The notes under the pieces were generated by a model, which saw only the letters and a program-made list of their open reading frames with translations, ran no database searches and had not been told where the DNA came from. Shown one piece after another: positions 42,721 to 52,400 of a stretch of 64,000 nt of DNA (positions are counted from its first letter, which is position 1; every line of letters starts with the position of its first letter). The translations under genes were made by a program, and so were the position numbers. This DNA comes from Pseudomonas chlororaphis subsp. chlororaphis (GTDB lineage Bacteria; Pseudomonadota; Gammaproteobacteria; Pseudomonadales; Pseudomonadaceae). Where the stretch lies: positions 5,022,001 to 5,086,000 of the forward strand of contig NZ_CP027712.1 of the NCBI RefSeq assembly GCF_003945765.1. The letters are read 5' to 3'.

Positions 42721-43686
42721 ATGCGTGCACTGGCAGCATTAAGTCGTTTTGTCGGCAATACCTTTGCCTACTGGGTTCTGATTTTCGCGGTGGTGGCGTT
42801 CTTGCAGCCAGACTGGTTCATCGGCCTCAAGGGCGCCATCGTGCCGCTGCTGGGCCTGGTGATGTTCGGCATGGGCCTGACCCTGAAGCTCGAAGACTTC
42901 GCCGAAGTCGCGCGCCACCCGTGGCGTGTGGCCCTGGGCGTGGTCGCGCACTTCGTGATCATGCCAGGCGTGGCCTGGTTGCTGTGCCAGGTATTCCACC
43001 TGCCGCCGGAAATCGCCGTCGGCGTGATCCTGGTCGGCTGCTGCCCAAGCGGTACCTCGTCCAACGTCATGACCTGGCTGGCCCGCGGCGATCTGGCGCT
43101 GTCGGTGGCGATCGCCGCCGTCACCACCCTGCTGGCGCCGCTGCTGACGCCGGCCCTGATCTGGCTGCTGGCCTCGGCCTGGCTGCCGGTCTCGTTCATG
43201 GAGTTGTTCTGGTCGATCCTGCAAGTGGTACTGCTGCCGATCGTGCTCGGGGTGATTGCCCAGCGTGTGCTTGGCGACCGGGTACGGCATGCGGTGGAAG
43301 TGTTGCCGCTGGTATCGGTGGTCAGCATCGTGATCATCGTCACCGCGGTGGTGGCCGCCAGCCAGGCGAAAATCGCCGAGTCCGGCCTGCTGATCATGGC
43401 CGTGGTGATGCTGCATAACAGCTTCGGTTACCTGCTGGGCTACTTCACCGGCCGCCTGTTCAAGCTGCCGTTGGCGCAACGTAAATCCCTGGCCCTGGAA
43501 GTCGGCATGCAAAACTCCGGCCTCGGCGCCGCCCTGGCCAGCGCGCACTTCTCGCCGCTGGCGGCGGTGCCGAGCGCATTGTTCAGCGTCTGGCACAACA
43601 TTTCCGGGGCGCTGCTTTCCACTTGGTTCCGCCGCATGAGCGAAAAGGACGACCGCGCACTGGTTGCCCAGCAGGCGAGCGACTGA
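42721..43686 (+). CDS. Bile acid:sodium symporter (BASS) family transporter
   Basis: A 321-residue inner-membrane protein with about nine to ten helices. The BASS family motif LVGCCPSGTSSNVMTWLARGDLALSVAIAAVTTLLAPLLTP (about 108-145) and a later EVGMQNSGLGAALA segment, which line the sodium sites, are clear. Bacterial members move small organic acids such as pantoate or keto acids with sodium; the substrate here is unknown. The ATG at 42721 follows AAGAAGGAA. It is immediately upstream of the guanidine riboswitch but is a separate unit by appearance. Confidence 0.88.
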   Translation: MRALAALSRFVGNTFAYWVLIFAVVAFLQPDWFIGLKGAIVPLLGLVMFGMGLTLKLEDFAEVARHPWRVALGVVAHFVIMPGVAWLLCQVFHLPPEIAVGVILVGCCPSGTSSNVMTWLARGDLALSVAIAAVTTLLAPLLTPALIWLLASAWLPVSFMELFWSILQVVLLPIVLGVIAQRVLGDRVRHAVEVLPLVSVVSIVIIVTAVVAASQAKIAESGLLIMAVVMLHNSFGYLLGYFTGRLFKLPLAQRKSLALEVGMQNSGLGAALASAHFSPLAAVPSALFSVWHNISGALLSTWFRRMSEKDDRALVAQQASD

Positions 43687-43734
43687 GGAGAAACCTTGAT
43701 CCCCGGATTAATGATGGGCACTATACTGCGCAAC

Positions 43735-43784
43735 GCGGGGACGACCCCGCGGCTCGATCGAGTCATTAATCTGGGGACGACCCC
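43735..43784 (+). ncRNA. Guanidine-II (mini-ykkC) riboswitch
   Basis: Two small GC hairpins carry the class-defining ACGA loop: GCGGGGACGACCCCGC (43735-43750) and GGGGACGACCCC (43773-43784), separated by a linker. GGAGGT at 43795-43800 lies 10 bp after the second hairpin and just before the gdx start. This fits a guanidine-responsive switch that exposes the ribosome site when guanidine binds both loops. Confidence 0.93.
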
Positions 43785-43804
43785 GTCAATCGATGGAGGT
43801 CATC

Positions 43805-44122
43805 ATGTCCTGGATCATTCTGTTTTTCGCCGGCCTGTTCGAAGTGGGCTGGGCCGTCGGCCTCAAGTACACCGACGGTTTCAGTCGCCCTCTCCCCACC
43901 GCCCTGACCATCGCCGCCATGGCGGTCAGCCTCGGCCTGCTGGGGCTGGCCATGAAGGAACTGCCGCTGGGCACTGCCTATGCCATCTGGACCGGAGTCG
44001 GCGCGGTCGGCACGGTGATCGCCGGGATCATTCTGTTCGGTGAGTCCATGGCGCTGTTCCGCCTGGCCAGCGTCGCACTGATCATTACCGGGCTGATCGG
44101 CTTGAAGGTCAGCGCGGCCTGA
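43805..44122 (+). CDS. gdx: Guanidinium exporter Gdx (SMR family)
   Basis: A 105-residue small multidrug resistance protein with four transmembrane helices that exports guanidinium in exchange for protons. The essential Glu13 is in [18 protein letters not shown], and helix 3 contains [17 protein letters not shown], typical of the Gdx/SugE subtype as opposed to EmrE. The ATG at 43805 is set by GGAGGT at 43795 and by the riboswitch; an in-frame ATG at 43793 would overlap the Shine-Dalgarno region. A symmetrical terminator follows. The riboswitch upstream confirms guanidine as the physiological signal. Confidence 0.95.
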   Translation: MSWIILFFAGLFEVGWAVGLKYTDGFSRPLPTALTIAAMAVSLGLLGLAMKELPLGTAYAIWTGVGAVGTVIAGIILFGESMALFRLASVALIITGLIGLKVSAA

Positions 44123-44141
44123 TACAAGCAAACGCCCCAAC

Positions 44142-44171
44142 AAAAACGCCCACAACTCTGTGGGCGTTTTT
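44142..44171. terminator. Bidirectional terminator between gdx and the LplT-PlsC gene
   Basis: AAAAACGCCCACA and its mirror TGTGGGCGTTTTT surround a short loop, giving U-tracts for both convergent genes. Confidence 0.88.
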
Positions 44172-44186
44172 ATAGGCGCTGGAAAC

Positions 44187-46061
44187 CTAGCGCACGCTAC
44201 CGCGCAGCTCACCGACCAGGGTTTGCAAACGGGCCGGTTCGGCACTGTCGGCGGTCACGGCCGAACCCGCCACCAGGGTCACTCGCGACCACAGGCGACG
44301 GAACAGTCCCTTGCTTGGATCGCGGCTGAAAAAGCTGCCCCACAGCCCCCGTAACGCCAGCGGAATCACCGGTACCGGTGTCTCTTCAAGAATCCGCGTC
44401 AGCCCGCCCTTGAACTCATTGATCTCGCCATCGGCGGTCAGCTTGCCTTCCGGGAAGATGCACACCAGCTCGCCATCCTTGAGGTAGCGGGCAATCTGGG
44501 TGAACGCCCTTTCGTAGATCTGGATATCCTCGTTGCGCCCGGCAATCGGAATGGTCCCGGCGGTACGGAAGATGAAGTTGAGCACCGGCAGGTTGTAGAT
44601 CTTGTAATACATCACGAAACGAATCGGCCGCCGCACCGCGCCGCCGATCAGCAAGGCATCGACGAAGGACACGTGATTGCACACCAGCAACGCCGCACCT
44701 TCGTCCGGGATCGCCTCCAGGTTGCGGTGCTCGACCCGGTACATGGAATGGCTGAGCAGCCAGATCATGAAACGCATGCTGAACTCGGGGACGATCTTGA
44801 AGATGTAGGCGTTGACCGCGATGTTCAGCAGCGACACCACCAGGAACAGCTGCGGGATCGACAGCTTGGCCAGGCTCAGCAAGACGATCGAGACGATCGC
44901 CGATACCACCATGAACAGCGCGTTGAGAATGTTGTTCGCGGCAATCACCCGCGCCCGCTCGTTCTCCGGGGTCCGCGACTGAATCAGTGCATACAGCGGC
45001 ACGATGTAGAAACCACCGAAGATGCCCAGGCCGAGAATATCGATCAGCACCCACCAGGCGTGGCCATAACCGAGTACCTCGAGCCAGCTGTACCCCGCCT
45101 CGCTTGGCGCAATCCCGCCGGAATGCCACCACAGCAGCAGGCCGAACACCGTCAGGCCGAACGAGCCAAAAGGCACCAGGCCGATCTCGACCTTACGCCC
45201 CGAGAGTTTCTCGCACAGCATGGAACCGGCGGCGATGCCCACCGAGAACACCGTGAGGATCAGCGTGACCACTGTCTCGTCGCCGTGCATCCACTCCTTG
45301 GCATAGGCCGGAATCTGCGTCAGGTAGATCGCCCCGACAAACCAGAACCACGAGTTGCCGACGATCGAGCGCGACACAGCCGGCGTCTGCCCCAGGCCCA
45401 AGCGCAGGGTGGCCCAGGACTGGCTGAAGATGTTCCAGTTCAAGCGCATGTCCGGGGTGGCCGCCGCGGCCCGGGGAATGCCCCGGCTGGCGAGGTAACC
45501 GAGCACGGCGACGGCAATGATCGCCGTCGAGACAATCGGTGCGTAATGGGCGGAGGACATCATGATCCCGGCGCCTATGGTGCCGGCGAGAATCGCCAGG
45601 AAAGTGCCCATTTCCACCAGGCCGTTGCCCCCCACCAGCTCTTCCTCCCGTAGCGCCTGGGGCAGGATCGAATATTTCACCGGGCCGAACAGCGCCGAGT
45701 GGGTGCCCATGGCGAACAGCGCCAGCAGCATCAGCGACAGGTGATCGAAGACAAACCCCACCGCCCCCACGGCCATGATCACAATCTCGCCGAGCTTGAT
45801 CAGGCGGATCAACGCGTCCTTGGCGAATTTCTCGCCGAATTGCCCGGCCAGCGCCGAGAACAGGAAGAACGGCAGGATGAACAGCAAGGCGCAGAGGTTG
45901 ACCCAGATCGAGCGGTCTCCCTCGATGGCCAGCTTGTAGAGAATGGCGAGGATCAGCGACTGCTTGAAGATGTTGTCGTTGAACGCACCGAGGGACTGAG
46001 TAATGAAGAATGGCAGGAAACGCCGCGTACGAAGCAAGGTGAACTGTGAGGGGTGACTCAT
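44187..46061 (-). CDS. LplT-like MFS transporter fused to a PlsC acyltransferase
   Basis: A 624-residue two-domain inner-membrane protein. Residues 1-420 form a 12-helix MFS domain of the LplT type (FFITQSLGAFNDNIFKQSLILAILY at the start). Residues about 430-624 are a PlsC acyltransferase with the HX4D motif (His463-Asp468 in NHVSFVD) and FPEGKLTADGEINEFKGGLTRI. The likely role is flipping lysophospholipids inward and re-acylating them, as E. coli LplT and Aas do together. The acyl-ACP synthetase domain of Aas is absent, so the acyl donor must come from elsewhere. It converges with gdx. Confidence 0.9.
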   Translation of the reverse strand: MSHPSQFTLLRTRRFLPFFITQSLGAFNDNIFKQSLILAILYKLAIEGDRSIWVNLCALLFILPFFLFSALAGQFGEKFAKDALIRLIKLGEIVIMAVGAVGFVFDHLSLMLLALFAMGTHSALFGPVKYSILPQALREEELVGGNGLVEMGTFLAILAGTIGAGIMMSSAHYAPIVSTAIIAVAVLGYLASRGIPRAAAATPDMRLNWNIFSQSWATLRLGLGQTPAVSRSIVGNSWFWFVGAIYLTQIPAYAKEWMHGDETVVTLILTVFSVGIAAGSMLCEKLSGRKVEIGLVPFGSFGLTVFGLLLWWHSGGIAPSEAGYSWLEVLGYGHAWWVLIDILGLGIFGGFYIVPLYALIQSRTPENERARVIAANNILNALFMVVSAIVSIVLLSLAKLSIPQLFLVVSLLNIAVNAYIFKIVPEFSMRFMIWLLSHSMYRVEHRNLEAIPDEGAALLVCNHVSFVDALLIGGAVRRPIRFVMYYKIYNLPVLNFIFRTAGTIPIAGRNEDIQIYERAFTQIARYLKDGELVCIFPEGKLTADGEINEFKGGLTRILEETPVPVIPLALRGLWGSFFSRDPSKGLFRRLWSRVTLVAGSAVTADSAEPARLQTLVGELRGSVR

Positions 46062-46145
46062 CTTCCATGTCCCTGAGTGGCTTGGATGCTGTTATTGGAT
46101 TATCGATCTTCGATCCAGGCCACAACCTTACCTAAAGTTCGCGGA

Positions 46146-47294
46146 TTATTTCGCTAATCCTGCGATGCAAGGCGAAACGAACAACTCGCCACGATAAGCG
46201 CCCTGCAGCGTGCGCTTGCCCACCACCAGCCACATCAGTGCCAGCGCCAGGACCAACAGGCTGCCGAACACCGCGAAAAACGTCAGGTTCAGGGTGCTGG
46301 CCAGTTTCAAGGTGGTCAGGGCATAGACCCCCAGCGGGAAGGTGAACCCCCACCAGCCGAGGTTGAATGGAATGCCGTCGCGCAGGTAACGCAGGGTGAT
46401 CAGCAGCGCCGTCAGCATCCACCACAGACCGAAACCCCACAGGGTGATACCGGCCACCAGGCCCAGGCCCTCGGCGATTTCGCCCATTGCGGCCATGCCG
46501 TTGGCGGCGAAGATCGCTGGAGCGTCCGCGCCCAGCAGCAACATGCCCAGGGCCCCCGTGCCGATCGGCCCCAGGGCCAGCCAGCTCGAGGCAGCCATGC
46601 TTTCGTGAGGCAGCTTATGCAAGGCCATGCGCAGCAGGAGAATGGTCAGGATGCTGAAAGCCACCGGTAGCGAGAAGGCCCAGAGCACATAGCTGGTCAC
46701 CAGCATCACCAGTTGCGAATGCGCGTCTACCAGATGCGGCGCCAGCAGCCCGCCACTGGCGGCAGCGACTTCGGCCGCGACCACCGGCAATAGCCAGACC
46801 GCGGTCATCTGGTCGATACGGTGCTCCTGGCGGGTGAACATCATGTAGGGAATCAACACCCCGCAAGCCAGCGACAGCGCCACATCCAGCCACCACAGCA
46901 GCTCGGCCAGCTGCACCACGCCGTCACCCCAGCGCGGTACGCCGAACAGCAGGAAACCGTTGATGATGGTGGCCAGGCCCATGGGGATGGTGCCGAAGAA
47001 CATCGAGACCGTGGAGTGCCCGAAAATCCGCCGGGCCTCGTCGAAGAACATTACCCAGCGTGCCGCATAGGCCGCGCTGAACACCACGAACAGCCCGATG
47101 GTGAACAGCCACAGCCCCTCGGCCAACAGGTGCAGGCCCGGGATCCGCAGCGGCAACTGGGCCAGCGCCAGGGCCAGCACGCCGGTGCCCATGGTGGCGG
47201 CGAACCAGTTGGGGGTGAAATGGCGGATGGCTTCGCGAGGATGTTGCAGCTGGCTCAAGGACCGTCCGGTTCTGAGGGTATTGGGGCATGTCAT
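46146..47294 (-). CDS. TehA/SLAC1-family voltage-dependent anion channel/TDT transporter
   Basis: A 382-residue membrane protein with ten predicted helices of the tellurite-resistance/dicarboxylate transporter (TDT) family. HFTPNWFAATMGTGVLALALAQLP near residue 25 and the FFDEARRIFGHSTVSMFFGTIPMGLATIINGF region are characteristic. Members include SLAC1-like anion channels, TehA and yeast Ssu1 sulfite pumps. AGGAGATCACACC precedes the ATG. No TehB-type partner is adjacent, so a tellurite role is unsupported; sulfite or nitrate export are alternatives. Confidence 0.88.
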   Translation of the reverse strand: MTCPNTLRTGRSLSQLQHPREAIRHFTPNWFAATMGTGVLALALAQLPLRIPGLHLLAEGLWLFTIGLFVVFSAAYAARWVMFFDEARRIFGHSTVSMFFGTIPMGLATIINGFLLFGVPRWGDGVVQLAELLWWLDVALSLACGVLIPYMMFTRQEHRIDQMTAVWLLPVVAAEVAAASGGLLAPHLVDAHSQLVMLVTSYVLWAFSLPVAFSILTILLLRMALHKLPHESMAASSWLALGPIGTGALGMLLLGADAPAIFAANGMAAMGEIAEGLGLVAGITLWGFGLWWMLTALLITLRYLRDGIPFNLGWWGFTFPLGVYALTTLKLASTLNLTFFAVFGSLLVLALALMWLVVGKRTLQGAYRGELFVSPCIAGLAK

Positions 47295-47445
47295 GGTGTG
47301 ATCTCCTGTCCTCCGATGAGGTGGAGCCCATGGTAGAACCGAATCGAATATCTATATAACGAGTAATTTCTCTATCTGTTATCTATTTTGCAAATATAAG
47401 AGCTAGACACTGCCTGCGTTTCAACCACCGGCATCCGCGTCGCGC

Positions 47446-48651
47446 TCAACTCTCTTGCGCGACGCAGGCCTTGGCGGTTCGCTGACGCAGCAACCCCAGC
47501 AAAGCGCCTAGGGACAACAGGATCAACACCGCGCCATAACCATCGGTGGTCGCGATCAGGCCGAAACTGCGCGTCAGGTTTCCTGCCAGCAGGGATGGCA
47601 GGCAGAACGCCAGATAACTCAGGACATAAAACGCCGACATCAACCCTGCCCGCTCATGGGGCAAGGCCAGCGGCATCACACTGCGCAGAGCGCCGAGGAA
47701 CCCGGAGCCAAAACCTCCGCCCGTGACCAGGGTGCCGAGGAAGAACAGCGGCAGGCTGGCGGTGTGCACGGCGATGAGGATCAGGCTGATGCCGACGGCC
47801 AACAGGCTCGCGCCCAACCGCAAAACCTTGTCGGCCGGACGATGGCGCAGGGAAACAATCATCAGGGCACCGCTCAGCGTCAGCACCGCCACCAGGCCGC
47901 CGCCGATCAGGTTCGAGGTCGAGCCCGTCGCAGCGCGCACCAGCGATGGCGCCAATGACAGAAAGAACCCACCCACGGCCCACACCGCCACATCCACCGG
48001 TAACGCCAACCACAGCGCCCGTCGCGCCTGGGGCGGTACATGCAGCGAGGGCCGCAGGGAAGCCCAGACACCGGCCTGGGCAGTGACCGTCTCCGGCAAA
48101 CGCCAGACGTACAGCGCCTGGGCGACAAACAGCACCAGCAGCAACCAGTAGGCCAGTTGCAGCGGCAACGGCGCATATTCCACCAGCAAGCCGCTGCCCA
48201 TCGCCCCGCACGCCATGCCCAGCAAGGGCGCCACGCTGTTGACCAACGGCCCCTGTTGGCGGTCGGTATCCAGCAGCGCCGCCCCCAGCACACTGGTGGC
48301 CATGCCGGTCGCGAAGCCCTGCATCACCCGGGCAGCAATCAGCCAGGCCACGCTGTCGGCCTGGATGAACAGCAGCATCGCCAGTATGTCCAGCAGCAGC
48401 GCCACAAAGATCACCGGCTTGCGCCCCAGATAGTCCGAAAGCGAGCCCACGGTCAGCAGCGCCGCCAACAGGCTCAAGGCGTAGACGCCGAAGATCAGGG
48501 TCAAGGTCGCCGACGAGAATTGCAGCACCTCCTGATACAGGTGATACATCGGCGTCGGCACACTGGAAGCGGCGAGAAAACTGAGTAAGGTGATCGCCAG
48601 AAACAACAGTCTGGAACGGTTTGACCGTGAAGAGTCGACACTACTGGACAT
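47446..48651 (-). CDS. MFS drug/metabolite exporter
   Basis: A 401-residue major facilitator with 12 helices. The A-motif GSLSDYLGRKPVIFVALLLDILAM lies between helices 2 and 3, with RVMQGFATGMATSVLGAALLD as the next family block and GFGSGFLGALRSVMPLALPHERAGLMSAFYVLSYLAFCLP near the C-terminal half. The ATG at 48651 is preferred over the GTG at 48657 because TGGAG lies at the right distance. The divergent TetR gene (48743) with shared repeats in the intergenic region indicates a regulator-efflux pair. The substrate is unknown. Confidence 0.88.
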   Translation of the reverse strand: MSSSVDSSRSNRSRLLFLAITLLSFLAASSVPTPMYHLYQEVLQFSSATLTLIFGVYALSLLAALLTVGSLSDYLGRKPVIFVALLLDILAMLLFIQADSVAWLIAARVMQGFATGMATSVLGAALLDTDRQQGPLVNSVAPLLGMACGAMGSGLLVEYAPLPLQLAYWLLLVLFVAQALYVWRLPETVTAQAGVWASLRPSLHVPPQARRALWLALPVDVAVWAVGGFFLSLAPSLVRAATGSTSNLIGGGLVAVLTLSGALMIVSLRHRPADKVLRLGASLLAVGISLILIAVHTASLPLFFLGTLVTGGGFGSGFLGALRSVMPLALPHERAGLMSAFYVLSYLAFCLPSLLAGNLTRSFGLIATTDGYGAVLILLSLGALLGLLRQRTAKACVAQES

Positions 48652-48663
48652 GGGCACGCTCCA

Positions 48664-48726
48664 TTAAAGCTAATTTTTTGCTTTTGCGGAGTGTGCTACC
48701 GCCTCGCTCTTAAAGCAAATTCTTTG
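48664..48726. promoter_or_regulatory. Direct-repeat operator region between MFS and TetR genes
   Basis: TTAAAGCTAATTTTTTG (48664-48680) and TTAAAGCAAATTCTTTG (48710-48726) agree at 15 of 17 positions, 46 bp apart. One copy lies just upstream of each gene, so a TetR dimer on each could shut both promoters. Confidence 0.55.
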
Positions 48727-48742
48727 TGTTAAGGTTCGATCC

Positions 48743-49288
48743 ATGGCTATTAAAGAAGGTTTACGCCCGGGCGGGCGCAGTGCCCGGGTGCAGGAATCCA
48801 TCCACTCGGCAGTCAGGGAACTCCTCGAAGAACAGGAGCGCTCGACCCTGACCGTGCCGCAAATCGCTACCCGCGCCGGCGTTACGCCCTCGACCATCTA
48901 CCGGCGCTGGGGCGACCTGTCGGCACTGCTGGCGGATGTCGCCCTGGAACGCATGCGCCCGGACAGCGAACCGGCCGCCACCGGCAGCCTGCTCGGCGAC
49001 CTGCGGGCCTGGGCCGAACAGTACCTCGATGAAATGAGCTCCGAACCCGGGCGCAACATGATGCGCGACGTGCAATGCAGCAGCACGCCCGGCTATTGCG
49101 TGAGCATTCTCAGCGGGCAATTGCAGATCATCCTCGACCGTCACCGGCACAGCGAGGCGGCCCTGCCCAGCATCGACCGGCTGTTGAACATGCTGGTGGC
49201 GCCAACGGTGTTCCGCATCCTGTTCGCCGCGCAACCGCTTGAAGTGCAGGAACTGCATGAACTGATCGACATCGCGCTGCGGCCTTGA
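48743..49288 (+). CDS. TetR-family regulator of the divergent exporter
   Basis: A 181-residue repressor. The N-terminal helix-turn-helix (about 22-65) contains IHSAVRELLEEQERSTLTVPQIATRAGVTPSTIYRRWGDLSALLADVA. The C-terminal half is a TetR ligand domain with RLLNMLVAPTVFRILFAAQPL. It is divergent from the MFS exporter, with 91 bp between the start codons that hold two TTAAAGC-n10 repeats. Local repression with an unidentified inducer is the likely mode. Confidence 0.88.
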   Translation: MAIKEGLRPGGRSARVQESIHSAVRELLEEQERSTLTVPQIATRAGVTPSTIYRRWGDLSALLADVALERMRPDSEPAATGSLLGDLRAWAEQYLDEMSSEPGRNMMRDVQCSSTPGYCVSILSGQLQIILDRHRHSEAALPSIDRLLNMLVAPTVFRILFAAQPLEVQELHELIDIALRP

Positions 49289-49487
49289 GGCTGCCCTCGC
49301 GCCGACCGGTTCCGAGCCACCTTCCATAGGCGCGCGCCTTCCGCGATAAAATCTGACAGGCAGCCCTCTTCCCCCTGCGACACCTGGCCGCGCCAATACC
49401 TTGGTCGACACTGACGAACCCCGAACATCGTGCGAGACTGTCTGACCGGGCTGAAGCGCCCGGCGCGCCTTTATGTTCGGAGTTTCC

Positions 49488-52400
49488 ATGTCGCTGTCCA
49501 GCGGGCTGATCGCCATCGTCGCCCTGGCCTATATGGCCATCATGTTCGCCATCGCCTTTTACGGTGACCGTCGCAGCGCGCCCTTGCCGCCGCGGGTGCG
49601 TGCCTGGGTGTACAGCCTGTCGCTGGCGGTGTATTGCACCAGCTGGACCTTCTTCGGCGCCGTCGGCCAGGCCGCCGAGCAACTCTGGTCGTTCTTGCCA
49701 ATCTACCTGGGGCCGATCCTGCTGCTGGTACTCGCACCCTGGGTCCTGCAAAAGATGGTGATGATCAGCAAGCAGGAAAACATCACCTCCATCGCCGACT
49801 TCATCGCCGCGCGCTACGGCAAGTCCCAGACCCTGGCGGTGGTGGTGGCGCTGATCTGCCTGGTCGGCGTGCTTCCTTATATTGCCCTGCAGCTCAAGGG
49901 CATCGTGCTTGGCGTGGACCTGCTGATCGGCGCGGGTGCCGATACCATGGGCACCCGCGCCCAGGACACGGCGCTGATCGTGTCGCTGATCCTGGCGCTG
50001 TTCACCATCGTCTTCGGTACCCGCAACCTCGACGCCACCGAGCACCACCGCGGCATGGTGCTGGCGATTGCCTTCGAATCCCTGGTCAAGCTGCTGGCCT
50101 TTCTCGCGGTCGGCGCCTTTGTCACCTATGGCCTGTACGACGGTTTCGACGACCTGTTCAGCCAGGCCATGCTCGCCCCGCGCCTGGAGCAGTACTGGGA
50201 AGAAACCATCAACTGGCCGTCGATGGTGGTGCAGACCGGCGTCGCCATGATGGCGATCATCTGCCTGCCGCGGCAGTTCCACGTCACCGTGGTGGAGAAC
50301 ATCGAACCCCAGGACCTGCGCCTGGCCAAGTGGGTGTTTCCCGCCTACCTGGCCCTGGCCGCGCTGTTCGTGGTGCCGATCGCCCTGGCCGGGCAGATGC
50401 TGCTGCCCAGCTCGGTGCTGCCGGATTCGTTCGTCATCAGCCTGCCCCTGGCCCAGGCCCATCCAGCCCTGGCCGTGCTGGCCTTCATCGGTGGCGCGTC
50501 GGCCGCCACCGGCATGGTGATCGTCGCCAGCGTGGCCCTGTCGACCATGGTCTCCAACGACATGCTGCTGCCCTGGCTGCTGCGCCGGCAGAGTGCCGAA
50601 CGGCCTTTCGAAGTGTTCCGCCACTGGATGCTCTCGGTGCGCCGGGTCAGCATCGTGGTCATCCTGCTGCTGGCCTATGTCAGCTACCGCCTGCTGGGCT
50701 CCACCGCGAGCCTGGCGACCATCGGCCAGATCGCCTTCGCCGCGGTGACCCAACTGGCCCCGGCCATGCTCGGCGCGCTGTACTGGAAGCAGGCCAACCG
50801 CCGCGGCGTGTTCGCCGGATTGGCGGCCGGTACTTTCCTGTGGTTCTACACCCTGGTCCTGCCGATCGCCGCCCACAGCCTGGGCTGGTCGCTGAGCAGC
50901 TTCCCGGGCCTGGCCTGGCTGCACGGCAACCCGCTGAACCTGCCGATCACACCCTTGACCCAAGGTGTGGTGCTGTCGCTGGCCGGCAACTTCACCCTGT
51001 TCGCCTGGGTCTCGGTACTGTCGCGTACCCGGGTTTCGGAGCACTGGCAGGCCGGGCGCTTCATCGGCCAGGAAATCAGCGGCCGCCCCAGCGCCCGCTC
51101 GATGCTGTCGGTGCAGATCGACGACCTGCTCAAGCTCGCCGCGCGATTTGTCGGGGAAGAACGGGCCCGCCAGAGCTTCATCCGCTTTGCCTACCGCCAG
51201 GGCAAAGGCTTCAACCCCAACCAGAACGCCGACGGCGAATGGATCGCCCACACCGAACGCCTGCTGGCCGGCGTGCTCGGCGCATCGTCCACCCGCGCGG
51301 TGGTCAAGGCCGCCATCGAAGGGCGGGAGATGCAGCTCGAAGACGTAGTGCGCATCGCCGACGAAGCCTCGGAAGTGCTGCAATTCAACCGGGCCTTGCT
51401 GCAAGGCGCGATCGAGAACATCAGCCAGGGCATCAGCGTGGTCGACCAGTCCCTCAGACTGGTGGCCTGGAACCGTCGCTACCTGGAGCTGTTCAACTAC
51501 CCGGACGGGCTGATCAGCGTCGGCCGGCCGATCGCCGACATCATCCGCCACAACGCCGAACGAGGCCTGTGCGGGCCGGGCGAGGCCGAAGTGCATGTCG
51601 CCCGCCGCCTGCACTGGATGCGTCAGGGCCGCGCCCACACCTCCGAACGGCTGTTCCCCAATGGCCGGGTGATCGAGCTGATCGGCAACCCGATGCCCGG
51701 CGGCGGCTTTGTCATGAGCTTCACCGACATCACCCCGTTCCGCGAAGCCGAGCAGGCCCTCACCGAGGCCAACGAAGGCCTGGAGCAGCGGGTCGCCGAG
51801 CGGACCCACGAACTGTCGCAACTGAACGCCGCGCTGACCGAGGCCAAGGGCACCGCCGAGGCCGCCAACCAGTCCAAGACGCGTTTCCTGGCGGCGGTCA
51901 GTCACGACCTGATGCAACCACTGAATGCCGCCCGGCTGTTCTCTGCCGCCCTCTCCCACCAGGACGACGGTTTGTCCGCCGAAGCCCAGCAATTGGTCCA
52001 GCACCTGGACAGCTCCCTGCGCTCTGCCGAAGACCTGATCAGCGACCTGCTGGACATCTCCCGCCTGGAAAACGGCAAGATCAATCCGGAGCGCAAGCCG
52101 TTCGTGCTCAACGAACTGTTCGATACCCTGGGGGCCGAATTCAAGGTGCTGGCGCAGGAGCAAGGCCTGAAATTCCGCCTGCGCGGCAGCCGTCTCAGGG
52201 TCGACAGCGATATCAAGCTACTGCGCCGGGTTCTGCAGAACTTCCTGACCAATGCCTTCCGTTACGCCAAGGGGCCTGTGTTGCTGGGCGTGCGCCGCCG
52301 CGGCAACCAGCTGTGCCTGGAAGTCTGGGACCGTGGACCGGGGATTCCACTGGATAAGCAGCAAGTGATCTTCGAAGAATTCAAACGCCTCGACAGCCAC

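Noticed and set aside
49128..52163. Open frame of about 1000 codons on the minus strand opposite the hybrid kinase gene
   Set aside because: It mirrors the codon phase of a GC-rich gene, its translation is low-complexity (His/Gln/Gly-rich) and carries no domain signature, while the plus strand has a full kinase.
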